Below, piece by piece: positions 45,411-53,876 of a stretch of 64,000 bases of DNA. Made by a program: the position numbers and the translations under genes. Location: assembly GCA_017466065.1 (NCBI GenBank), contig JAFTUV010000017.1, positions 185,248 through 249,247 of the forward strand. Reading direction: 5' to 3'. Source of the DNA: Bacteroidaceae bacterium. GTDB taxonomy: Bacteria; Bacteroidota; Bacteroidia; Bacteroidales; Bacteroidaceae. Under the pieces are notes generated by a model. The model searched no databases. It worked only from the letters and a program-made list of their open reading frames with translations, and had not been told where the DNA came from. The first letter of the stretch is position 1. Each line of letters begins with the position of its first letter.

Positions 45411-46232
45411 TCAATATTGCTCCTTCTCGTTAGGAAAGTCACAGGCTTTTACATCGCCTACATAGTTACCGACAGCATCGGTAATAACAGAATGAAGGTC
45501 GGCGTAACGACGCAGGAAGCGAGGAGTAAAATCGGCTGTCATACCCAGCATATCTGCATACACAAGGACCTGACCATCGACATTGCCTCCGGCACCGATA
45601 CCTATCACAGGTATTTCAAGCTCCTGTGCTACTGCTGTGCCAAGTGCAGCCGGTATCTTTTCGAGCACAATGGCGAAGCAACCAGCCTCTTGCAGCAAAC
45701 GGGCATCGCGACGCAGTTTCTCGGCCTCGGCCTCGTCTTTTGCACGCACGCTGTATGTTCCGAATTTGTTTATGCTTTGCGGGGTGAGCCCCAGATGTCC
45801 CATAATGGGTATTCCGGCATCGAGAATTTTGCGCACCGAGGGGAGTATCTCCTCGCCGCCTTCGAGTTTAAGTGCGTCGGCGTGACTCTCTTTCATTATG
45901 CGTATGGCGTTTTTCACCGCCTCGTCGGCATTAACCTGATATGTTCCAAAAGGCATATCGACAACCACAAGCGCGCGCTTGACACCGCGCACCACCGACT
46001 TTGCGTGATAAATCATCTGGTCGAGGGTGATGGGAAGGGTTGTTACGTTACCGGCCATCACATTTGAGGCCGAGTCGCCGACAAGAATGGCATCTACTCC
46101 GGCACCGTCTATGAGCATAGCTGTTGTATAGTCGTAGGCGGTGAGCATTGCTATTTTCTCGCCCTTGCGCTTCATCTCAATAAAGCGATGGGTTGTTACT
46201 TTGCGTGGGTCTTCTACAATGTATTTTGACAT
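45411..46232 (-). CDS. panB: 3-methyl-2-oxobutanoate hydroxymethyltransferase
   Basis: Transfers a hydroxymethyl group from 5,10-methylenetetrahydrofolate to ketoisovalerate to give ketopantoate, the first step of pantothenate and CoA synthesis. The 273-residue TIM-barrel enzyme shows the usual blocks: [33 protein letters not shown] with the Mg2+-binding Asp-Ser, [11 protein letters not shown] with the second Asp, DALKLEGG with the catalytic-site Lys and GHLGLTPQS. The C-terminal [22 protein letters not shown] segment is also standard. It stands alone: panC and panD are not adjacent. Confidence 0.95.
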   Translation of the reverse strand: MSKYIVEDPRKVTTHRFIEMKRKGEKIAMLTAYDYTTAMLIDGAGVDAILVGDSASNVMAGNVTTLPITLDQMIYHAKSVVRGVKRALVVVDMPFGTYQVNADEAVKNAIRIMKESHADALKLEGGEEILPSVRKILDAGIPIMGHLGLTPQSINKFGTYSVRAKDEAEAEKLRRDARLLQEAGCFAIVLEKIPAALGTAVAQELEIPVIGIGAGGNVDGQVLVYADMLGMTADFTPRFLRRYADLHSVITDAVGNYVGDVKACDFPNEKEQY

Positions 46233-46374
46233 ATTATATTTATCTTAATGTATTTATTCCACAAAGGTATTGCAAATTTATTTAATAATTGAATTTATTG
46301 GGAAAATAACTGAAAAATGAGGCTGTTTTTGCACTTTTTTGAGTAAATTAGCGAGTTCTATCAAATGAATTTGT

Positions 46375-47565
46375 ATGAAAATAATCCACACATCCGATTG
46401 GCACTTGGGGCAGACTTTCTTCGGCTACGACAGAGCCGAGGAGCACCGCGTGTTCCTTAATTGGCTGGGAGATATTATAAGGGAAAAGGAAATTGACCTT
46501 CTGCTTGTTGCAGGCGATATTTTCGACAGCCCCAATCCCTCGGCCGAGTCACAGAAAATTTATTACAAATTCATTAAAAGGATTACGACCGAAAATCCAT
46601 CGCTCAAAATAGTCATCACAGCCGGCAACCACGATTCGGCCGCCCGTTTGGAGGCCCCTAACCCCCTACTCGAAGAGATGAGGGTAACTGTGAGGGGTGT
46701 GGTGCACCGCACTCCCGAAGGGTGCATAGATTTTGAGCGGCATATAATTCCCGTGAGCGACGACACTTGCTGTCTTGCCGTTCCCTATCTGCGACAGGGC
46801 GATTTTCTTGCAGCGAACAGCCACAGTGAAGGGGTTAAGGATTTTTATGGCACGCTCTGCAAAATTGCATCAGGGAAATATGATACAATTATTGCTATGG
46901 GGCATTTGCAGGCTACGGGAGCCGAAATTTCGAACGACGACCGTTCGGAGCGAACCACTATCGGCGGGCTCGATGCCGTGAGCCCCGATTTTTCGTGCGA
47001 AGGAATTGCATATACCGCCCTTGGGCACCTGCACAAGGCACAAAGAGTGTCGAACAGGGAGAATATGCGATATTCCGGTGCACCGTTGCCAATGTCGTTT
47101 GCCGAGCGGAATTATAGACAGAGCGTTACGATGGTTATTGCCGGAAACGGCGAAGTCAAGGTGGAGAAAATCCCTTTCGACGCTCCTGTAAAGTTACTCA
47201 CAATACCCCGAAGCCATTTGCCCATCGACGAGGTTATAAAGGAGCTTGACCTGTTGCCCGACGGGGAGATTGACAATTATTCACCCTTTCTCGAAGTTCA
47301 GGTTGCAATAGATGGCCCCGACCCGGCAAGGCGACAGAAAATAGAACAAGCCATCGAAGGGAAAGCCGTGCGCCTTGCAAGAATAGTGGCAGTTTCGCCA
47401 CAGAACAGCAATGGTGAGAGTGCATTACTATCGTATGACGATTTTAAGAACATAAGGCCTATCGAGCTTGCGAAAATAGTTTACAAGCGCAAGTTTAACA
47501 ACTGCGAAATGCCCGACAATCTGGTGGAAATGCTCACAAAAGTTATAAAGGAGGTTGAAGTATGA
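46375..47565 (+). CDS. sbcD: Exonuclease SbcD (Mre11 family)
   Basis: Mn2+-dependent phosphoesterase subunit of the SbcCD complex, which opens hairpins and trims protein-blocked double-strand ends. The calcineurin-like motifs are present: HTSDWHLGQTFFG, LLVAGDIFDSPNPS, ITAGNHDSAAR and YTALGHLHKAQR. A C-terminal capping domain follows, with 396 residues in total. Its ATGA stop overlaps the sbcC start by four bases, the usual sbcDC coupling. It heads a four-gene operon with sbcC, addA and addB. The Mre11/Rad50 pair and AddAB act on the same kind of DNA ends, so the operon is a functional end-processing set. Confidence 0.96.
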   Translation: MKIIHTSDWHLGQTFFGYDRAEEHRVFLNWLGDIIREKEIDLLLVAGDIFDSPNPSAESQKIYYKFIKRITTENPSLKIVITAGNHDSAARLEAPNPLLEEMRVTVRGVVHRTPEGCIDFERHIIPVSDDTCCLAVPYLRQGDFLAANSHSEGVKDFYGTLCKIASGKYDTIIAMGHLQATGAEISNDDRSERTTIGGLDAVSPDFSCEGIAYTALGHLHKAQRVSNRENMRYSGAPLPMSFAERNYRQSVTMVIAGNGEVKVEKIPFDAPVKLLTIPRSHLPIDEVIKELDLLPDGEIDNYSPFLEVQVAIDGPDPARRQKIEQAIEGKAVRLARIVAVSPQNSNGESALLSYDDFKNIRPIELAKIVYKRKFNNCEMPDNLVEMLTKVIKEVEV

Positions 47566-50500
47566 AGATTTTAGCCATAAGAGGACGGAATTTAGCATCC
47601 TTGGCAGGAGATTTTGAGGTTGACTTCACAAAAGAGCCTTTATCGTCGGCCGGTATTTTCGCAATTACAGGATGTACGGGAGCGGGAAAATCTACCCTGC
47701 TCGATGCAATGTGCATTGCACTTTATGCAACCTCGCCACGCACAAACAAGGTGAGCTACAACAACGATATTACCGACACGCAACAATATACCATCAAGGA
47801 GCAGGACTGCCGTAATATTCTGCGCAAAGGAACGGCGAACGGATATGCCGAGGTTGACTTTAAGGCTCTCGACGGCAAGGTTTATCGTGCCAATTGGAGC
47901 GTGAGAAGAGCACGCAACAACAGTTTCGGGAAAATGCAAGGGGCCGAATGTTCGCTTTTCAACCTCACCGATGGCACACAGATTGATGGAAGCAAGAGCG
48001 AGATTCTTGCAAGAATCCCGGAACTTATAGGCCTCACATACGAGCAGTTTACCCGTGCCGTATTATTGGCGCAGGGCGATTTTGCCACATTCCTTAAAGC
48101 AACGCCAAAGGAAAAGGCCGAAATTCTGGAAAAGCTCACAGGAACCGATATTTACTCTAAAATATCGGCAAGAATATACAGCCGCTACAAAGAGGCCGGG
48201 AACGAGATAAAGTTGCTCGGAGAGAAGATGAAGGATGTGGTGTTGCTCACCGGCGAGGAGCAAAAAGAGCTTGTCGATGAGAAGAATATCTTTGACAAGG
48301 AGTTACAGGCAGCCGAACAACAGGGCAGACTGTTGGAGAATAAAAAAGCTTGGATTGAGCAGCACAATCTGTTGATAGAGAGCCTGAACAAGGCAAATGA
48401 GGAACACAGGCTCGCAAAGGAGGGGGTTGCGGCATCGAAAGAGATTGCCGAAAGGCTCGCGCTGACAGACAGCGTGCAAGGGATACGCGACACATATATG
48501 TCGGCCATTGAAATGCACAACAGCAAGGCTCTTTACAGGAAACAGTTGGAACAGGATAATGCAGAGTGTGCCAAATTGAACGGGATGCTCGATGATGCAC
48601 AAAAGCAACTTGCCGACAGCATTGGCGAACAGGAGCGTCTGAACAATGAGTGGCTCAAAATTCAGCCGTGCATAAACGAAGCACGCGACATTGAGGCCGA
48701 CTGCCGTAACATAGAGCGGAATTTAGAGGAGTTAAAGGCCGAAAGAGGAAAAATAGAATCCTCGCTCGAAAATTACCGCAAGGAAGCGACCCTGCTTGCC
48801 GGCAACATTGCCAACAACGAAAAAGAGCTTAAAGCTATTGAAGAGTGGTTCGACAGGTATAGGGTATATAGCACCATTATCCCCAAGAGCGATATTGTGG
48901 TTGCCAACATTAAAGATATTGCACAGACGGGCAAGAGTATTTCGGCACGCATTAAGTTATTGGAAGAAACCATACAGCTGCTATCCAACGAAGAGAAAAG
49001 ATTAAAAGAGAAAGAGAGAGAGGCCGAAGAGCTTGACAAAGTTTTGCCCGAGGAGATTATCAGCCTGCGCAAACGCCTTGTAGATGGCGAGCCGTGCCCC
49101 GTCTGCGGCAGCCTGCACCACCAAATATCGGATGTTGAAGAAAAGACACTGAAAGAGGAGGCACTCATTAAGGCCAAAGAGGAGGTTGCAGCCTCAATGG
49201 AGAATATCAGAAGGAGTATCGAGGAGAACAAGAACTCGATAAACAGCCACAAGGCATATATAGAGAGCCTCGAAGAGAGCCTTAAAAACAGCAGGGAGCG
49301 CAACAGGGAGATTCTTCTCCCATTGGAGGGAGAGGTTGCGACATTCGATGAAGCATTTGCCGAGGGGTTACAAAAAACCGCACAGGAGTGGAACAACAGG
49401 CTTAAAAAGCAAACAGATATTACAGCTGCGCAAGAGGTGAACAAGGCAAAAGCCGACACTGCAAAAGAGCGGGTAAAGGAGCTGTCGACCAATGAGGAAG
49501 AGAGGGCAAAAGCCATCGTAGAGAGGAATTGTGAATTACAGAAAAAAAGAGAAAGGGTTAAGGCACTTATTGGCGAGGGAAAGAGAGCCGAGGATATTGA
49601 AAATTCGTTCAATGCCAAGATTATGGGCATCAACGGCATTGTAACCACGGCTATGGAGAAACGCAATAACATTATGGCCGCTCGCGAGAAACTGACCGGT
49701 CGCATAGCACAAGCTGAAAAGGTTATAAATGATATTGAAGAGCGGTTAAAAGGTGCCAAGCAAGAGGTTGACCGTTTTTTGGAGGAGAGAGAGGATTGCC
49801 TCAATATGGAACAGCTGCACAGGTTGCTCACCACCGACAGCGAAGAGATTGCCCGCTTGCGTAACACCATAGAAAATCTGCGCAATCGCCTGTTGAAAGC
49901 CGAAACAACCTGCAAAGAGCGACAGAATTCATTGGAGGAGCATTTAAAAGCCCCGCACATTCCTGACAACGGCGAGAGCATTGCCGATATTGAGAGTGCC
50001 CTCGCTGCCATTGCCACACAACGGAAAAATCTGCTCGACAAAATAAGCGATGCAAACAGCAAACTCAAACAGGACGAAGAGAACAAGAAAAAATATGAGC
50101 ATTACTGCAAAGAGTTTGAGGAGAAGAAGGAGATATTCGACAACTGGACCATATTGAACGAGGCATTCGGGTCGGCCGAGGGCGATAAATTCAAGATTAT
50201 AGCCCAAGAATATACGCTCGATATTCTGCTGGAATATGCCAACAAGCATCTCGATTATATTTCGCAACGCTACAAGCTGGCACGCATCGTCACCGATTCT
50301 TTGGCCATTAAGGTTATAGATGCCGATATTATGAACGAGGAACGGTCGATAAACTCACTGTCGGGAGGAGAAACATTCCTTGTTTCGTTGGCTCTTGCGC
50401 TGGCACTATCATCCTTATCGTCGAACAGAATGAGCATTGAATCGCTCTTTATCGACGAGGGCTTCGGTGCTCTCGACAATGAAACCTTGCGCGTAGCTAT

Positions 50501-50645
50501 GGAGGCGCTGGAAAGATTGCAGGGAGAAGGGCGCAAAGTGGGTGTAATTTCCCATTTGCAAGAGATTTTGGAACGTATCCCTGCGAAAATAAGAATTGAA
50601 AAAGAGCGAGAGGGATGCAGCAAGGTAAAGGTTGAACTTTCATAA
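47562..50645 (+). CDS. sbcC: SbcC ATPase (Rad50 family)
   Basis: SMC-like ATPase that, with SbcD, tethers and processes DNA ends. The 1027-residue protein has an N-terminal Walker A ITGCTGAGKST near residue 36, then a long coiled coil (about residues 180-850). The hook in its middle is GEPCPVCGSLHH, with the two zinc-binding cysteines. The C-terminal head carries the signature SLSGGETFLVSLALALA and the Walker B region SLFIDEGFGALD. It overlaps sbcD by four bases, and addA starts 12 bases after it. The coiled coil is normal for SbcC length. Confidence 0.96.
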   Translation: MKILAIRGRNLASLAGDFEVDFTKEPLSSAGIFAITGCTGAGKSTLLDAMCIALYATSPRTNKVSYNNDITDTQQYTIKEQDCRNILRKGTANGYAEVDFKALDGKVYRANWSVRRARNNSFGKMQGAECSLFNLTDGTQIDGSKSEILARIPELIGLTYEQFTRAVLLAQGDFATFLKATPKEKAEILEKLTGTDIYSKISARIYSRYKEAGNEIKLLGEKMKDVVLLTGEEQKELVDEKNIFDKELQAAEQQGRLLENKKAWIEQHNLLIESLNKANEEHRLAKEGVAASKEIAERLALTDSVQGIRDTYMSAIEMHNSKALYRKQLEQDNAECAKLNGMLDDAQKQLADSIGEQERLNNEWLKIQPCINEARDIEADCRNIERNLEELKAERGKIESSLENYRKEATLLAGNIANNEKELKAIEEWFDRYRVYSTIIPKSDIVVANIKDIAQTGKSISARIKLLEETIQLLSNEEKRLKEKEREAEELDKVLPEEIISLRKRLVDGEPCPVCGSLHHQISDVEEKTLKEEALIKAKEEVAASMENIRRSIEENKNSINSHKAYIESLEESLKNSRERNREILLPLEGEVATFDEAFAEGLQKTAQEWNNRLKKQTDITAAQEVNKAKADTAKERVKELSTNEEERAKAIVERNCELQKKRERVKALIGEGKRAEDIENSFNAKIMGINGIVTTAMEKRNNIMAAREKLTGRIAQAEKVINDIEERLKGAKQEVDRFLEEREDCLNMEQLHRLLTTDSEEIARLRNTIENLRNRLLKAETTCKERQNSLEEHLKAPHIPDNGESIADIESALAAIATQRKNLLDKISDANSKLKQDEENKKKYEHYCKEFEEKKEIFDNWTILNEAFGSAEGDKFKIIAQEYTLDILLEYANKHLDYISQRYKLARIVTDSLAIKVIDADIMNEERSINSLSGGETFLVSLALALALSSLSSNRMSIESLFIDEGFGALDNETLRVAMEALERLQGEGRKVGVISHLQEILERIPAKIRIEKEREGCSKVKVELS

Positions 50646-50657
50646 GAAAGGGAAAAG

Positions 50658-53600
50658 ATGGAAGAGAGAAAGAATTTAGAGGTATTCAGAGCATCGGCCG
50701 GGTCGGGAAAGACTTTTATTCTGGCTGTCAAATACATTACGTTGCTAATAAAGCAGCCCGATGCCTACAAACATATTGTTGCTGTCACATTCACCAACAA
50801 GGCTACGGGTGAAATGAAGGAGCGAATTTTGAGCCAGCTGTATGGCATTGCCCACAATCTGCCTTCGTCGCAAAGTTATATGGAGAAGATGTGTGAGGCC
50901 TACCCTCAAATGCTTCGCGAGGAGATAAGCAAGCGGGCAAGGATGGCACTCAATCTCATTCTTCACGACTATGGGCACTTCCGCATACAAACTATTGACT
51001 CTTTCTTTCAATCGGTGCTGCGCGGCCTTGCAAAAGAACTTGAACTTAATGGCGATGTTGAATTCTCGCTCAACGGCGAGGAACTGCTCGACGAAGCAGT
51101 AGATACATACATAAAGCGTCTGGATGAAGGGTCGGCCGAGATTAAGCAGATTATAAACTTCATAGAAGAAAATCTGAACAACAACAGGACGTGGAGAATA
51201 GATAAATCCATAAAGACCTTCGCACGCAATCTACTCAAAGAGGAGTATCAGGAGCGCGGAAAAGATTTACGGGAGGAGATTGACAGGAATAACGGAGAGA
51301 AACTCAAAGAGTTCTACAAAGAGGTTAAGGCCAGAGAGAATGAAATTACCGGGCGTATTAAACAGATTGCCGAGGAGTTCTTCTCTCTTGTACAAGGATA
51401 CACGGCCAATGATTTTTTCGGTAAGACACGAGGGGGAGTGTGGGGTTTCTTCGACAAGATGAAAAGCGGCGACATTGTTGCAATGAGCGACAAGATTGCC
51501 GCACTTATTGAAAATCCCGACAAAATTTCGTCGATAAACGGCATTAACGGCAGAATAGCTGCCTTGCTTGCCGAGGCAAAGAGCATAGAGGATGAAAAAA
51601 GCATCACACTAAACAGTTGTCGTTTATCGCTCGACAAATACCACCAACTGGGGTTGCTTAACACTATTGCAAAGACATTGAAAGAGGAGAATGGCAGGGA
51701 GAACCGCTTTCTGCTTGCCGAGACTACATACTTCCTCAGCAGTATGATTACAAACAACACCTCGTTCATTTTCGAGAAGATAGGAACGGAGATTAACCAC
51801 ATATTCATCGACGAGTTTCAGGATACTTCGAAATTGCAATGGAACTGTTTTAAAATTCTGCTCGACGAGGTTATTGCACGCGGCAATTACAATCTTATCG
51901 TGGGTGATGTCAAGCAGTCTATTTACAGGTGGAGGAACAGCGATTGGAATATTATGAACAATATAGAGGCCTTCCACCCGGAAACTATAAAGATTGTTTC
52001 GCAGGAGGTGAAAAAGGATGGCAAAGAGTTTAAATCGACCAACTACCGTAGCAGCCGTCGCATAGTGGAGTTCAATAACCTACTATACAGCTGTGCCACA
52101 AAAGCCATTGCCGTTGATTTTGAGGAGAAGGTGGGCCGTGACATTGAAAAGCTCATACGCGCATATTGTGATGTGGAGCAGGCATTGCCCGAGAAGCGAG
52201 GCAACAGCGGTTATGTTGAAATAAGACAGATTCAGAAGGAGAACCCCAAAGGGAGTATGAATGCCGATGGCATTAAGCAGTTGATGGCAACGCTGCACGA
52301 GGCCATTGAGGAACGGGGCATTTCTCCAAAGGATATTGCCATTCTGCTACGAGGCAACGACATTATTTCGGACATTGTGGAGGCATTCAAGCAGGAATTT
52401 CCAATGCTTAAAATTGTATCGAACGAAGCCTATCGCCTGTCGGCTTCCACTGCCGTGCAGTTGATTATTGCGGCAATGAGGCATATTGCTGCTCCCGACG
52501 ATGATATAAACATTGTACACCTTATAAAGCTATATTGCAGGATTGTCGAGAAGAGGGATTGCGATATTTGCTCGTTGATTGACAAGGAGAATCATACGGC
52601 AATGCTGCCACACGATTATTTGGAGGAACTGCCCTATCTTAAAGGGTTGCCTGTATATGAGCTTATAGAGAAATTAATATCATTGTTAAACCTTTCATCG
52701 GTTGCGGGAGAGGAGGCCTATCTGTTCTCGTTCCTCGACCAAGCGTCGCAATGTATAAACAGCAAGAGCACCGACATCAATGGATTTCTCGATATTTGGG
52801 ACGAGAAACTATGCGACGAGACTATCCCTGCGGCTACGAGTGACAGTGTTACCGTGATGACCATTCATAAATCAAAAGGACTGGAATTCCACACGGTTAT
52901 TATTCCTTTCTGCGATTGGGAACTGACGGGGCGGCCTAACAGCACTTTGTGGTGCAAACCTTCGCAGGAGCCTTTCAATATTTTGAGTTTGTTGCCCATC
53001 AACAGGCAAGAGAGTATGCTCAATTCCATATATGCCAAGGAATATAACAATGAGCTGTTGTACCAGATTGTCGACAACCTGAATATTCTGTACGTTGCCA
53101 CTACCCGTGCAAAGGAAAATCTTTATATTTTCACCGACGGAACAGGCGGGCGCGGCGACACTATGTCGAAAATGCTGAACGACATTATAAACTGTCTGCA
53201 AGCAATGGAGGGCTCCTCGTTCGACGAGGAAGAGAAGGTCTATCGCTACGGTGAGGTGGTTGCAACAAGTAGCGATGCAAGTGAGAAGAAAGAGGAGGAA
53301 GAAAATCCTTTCACTGCCAACGAAAAGGTGATAATGCAGGACTTTGCCTACTACGACAATAAACTCACCTTCAAGCAGTCGCGTGAGCTTGCGCGTTTTC
53401 TTGCAAGCGACAAGAGCGAAAAAAGGAACTACGATTCGGCTGCGCGTGGTGAGCTTATGCACAGCATACTTGCTCAAATAAGCACCGGGGAGGAGTTACC
53501 TCGCCTGCTCAACAAGATGCTTATCGAAGGGAGCATTTCAGGCGAAAAGGAGAAGAACTACATAAAAAGCATTATCGAGAAGGCTATTGCGCAGCCTGTG

Positions 53601-53876
53601 GCTTGCGAGTGGTTCTGTGGCCGATACAGGCTTTTCAATGAACGGGATATTCTGTGCAAGGGATTCGACAAGGAGAGAAACACCTTCCGCCCCGACCGAG
53701 TGATGGTGGGCGAGAATGAGGTTATTGTGGTCGATTATAAATTTGCCAAAAAGAGCCCGAAACACATTGAGCAGGTTGAGGAATATATGAAACTTTTGAG
53801 AATGATTGGATATATCAATATAAAGGGTTATGTGTGGTATGTCGATAAAAACGAGATAGAGAAGGTGAGATTATGA
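50658..53876 (+). CDS. addA: AddA-type helicase-nuclease (RecB-like)
   Basis: 1072-residue ATP-dependent 3'-5' helicase and nuclease of the AddAB complex, which resects double-strand breaks for RecA. Walker A is RASAGSGKTFIL near residue 10, followed by FTNKATGEMKERI (motif Ia). The central part has IDEFQDTSKLQW (motif II with DExQD), VGDVKQSIYRW (motif III) and, later, TIHKSKGLEFHTVII (motif V). A C-terminal RecB-type nuclease domain has RPDRVMVG...VVDYKFAKK. It overlaps addB by four bases and follows sbcC, so the whole set is coexpressed. Residue motifs for the nuclease are intact. Confidence 0.94.
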   Translation: MEERKNLEVFRASAGSGKTFILAVKYITLLIKQPDAYKHIVAVTFTNKATGEMKERILSQLYGIAHNLPSSQSYMEKMCEAYPQMLREEISKRARMALNLILHDYGHFRIQTIDSFFQSVLRGLAKELELNGDVEFSLNGEELLDEAVDTYIKRLDEGSAEIKQIINFIEENLNNNRTWRIDKSIKTFARNLLKEEYQERGKDLREEIDRNNGEKLKEFYKEVKARENEITGRIKQIAEEFFSLVQGYTANDFFGKTRGGVWGFFDKMKSGDIVAMSDKIAALIENPDKISSINGINGRIAALLAEAKSIEDEKSITLNSCRLSLDKYHQLGLLNTIAKTLKEENGRENRFLLAETTYFLSSMITNNTSFIFEKIGTEINHIFIDEFQDTSKLQWNCFKILLDEVIARGNYNLIVGDVKQSIYRWRNSDWNIMNNIEAFHPETIKIVSQEVKKDGKEFKSTNYRSSRRIVEFNNLLYSCATKAIAVDFEEKVGRDIEKLIRAYCDVEQALPEKRGNSGYVEIRQIQKENPKGSMNADGIKQLMATLHEAIEERGISPKDIAILLRGNDIISDIVEAFKQEFPMLKIVSNEAYRLSASTAVQLIIAAMRHIAAPDDDINIVHLIKLYCRIVEKRDCDICSLIDKENHTAMLPHDYLEELPYLKGLPVYELIEKLISLLNLSSVAGEEAYLFSFLDQASQCINSKSTDINGFLDIWDEKLCDETIPAATSDSVTVMTIHKSKGLEFHTVIIPFCDWELTGRPNSTLWCKPSQEPFNILSLLPINRQESMLNSIYAKEYNNELLYQIVDNLNILYVATTRAKENLYIFTDGTGGRGDTMSKMLNDIINCLQAMEGSSFDEEEKVYRYGEVVATSSDASEKKEEEENPFTANEKVIMQDFAYYDNKLTFKQSRELARFLASDKSEKRNYDSAARGELMHSILAQISTGEELPRLLNKMLIEGSISGEKEKNYIKSIIEKAIAQPVACEWFCGRYRLFNERDILCKGFDKERNTFRPDRVMVGENEVIVVDYKFAKKSPKHIEQVEEYMKLLRMIGYINIKGYVWYVDKNEIEKVRL

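Noticed and set aside
48773..50086. 437-residue minus-strand frame inside sbcC
   Set aside because: Ser-rich shadow of the SbcC coiled coil; the coding-strand protein carries intact SbcC motifs.
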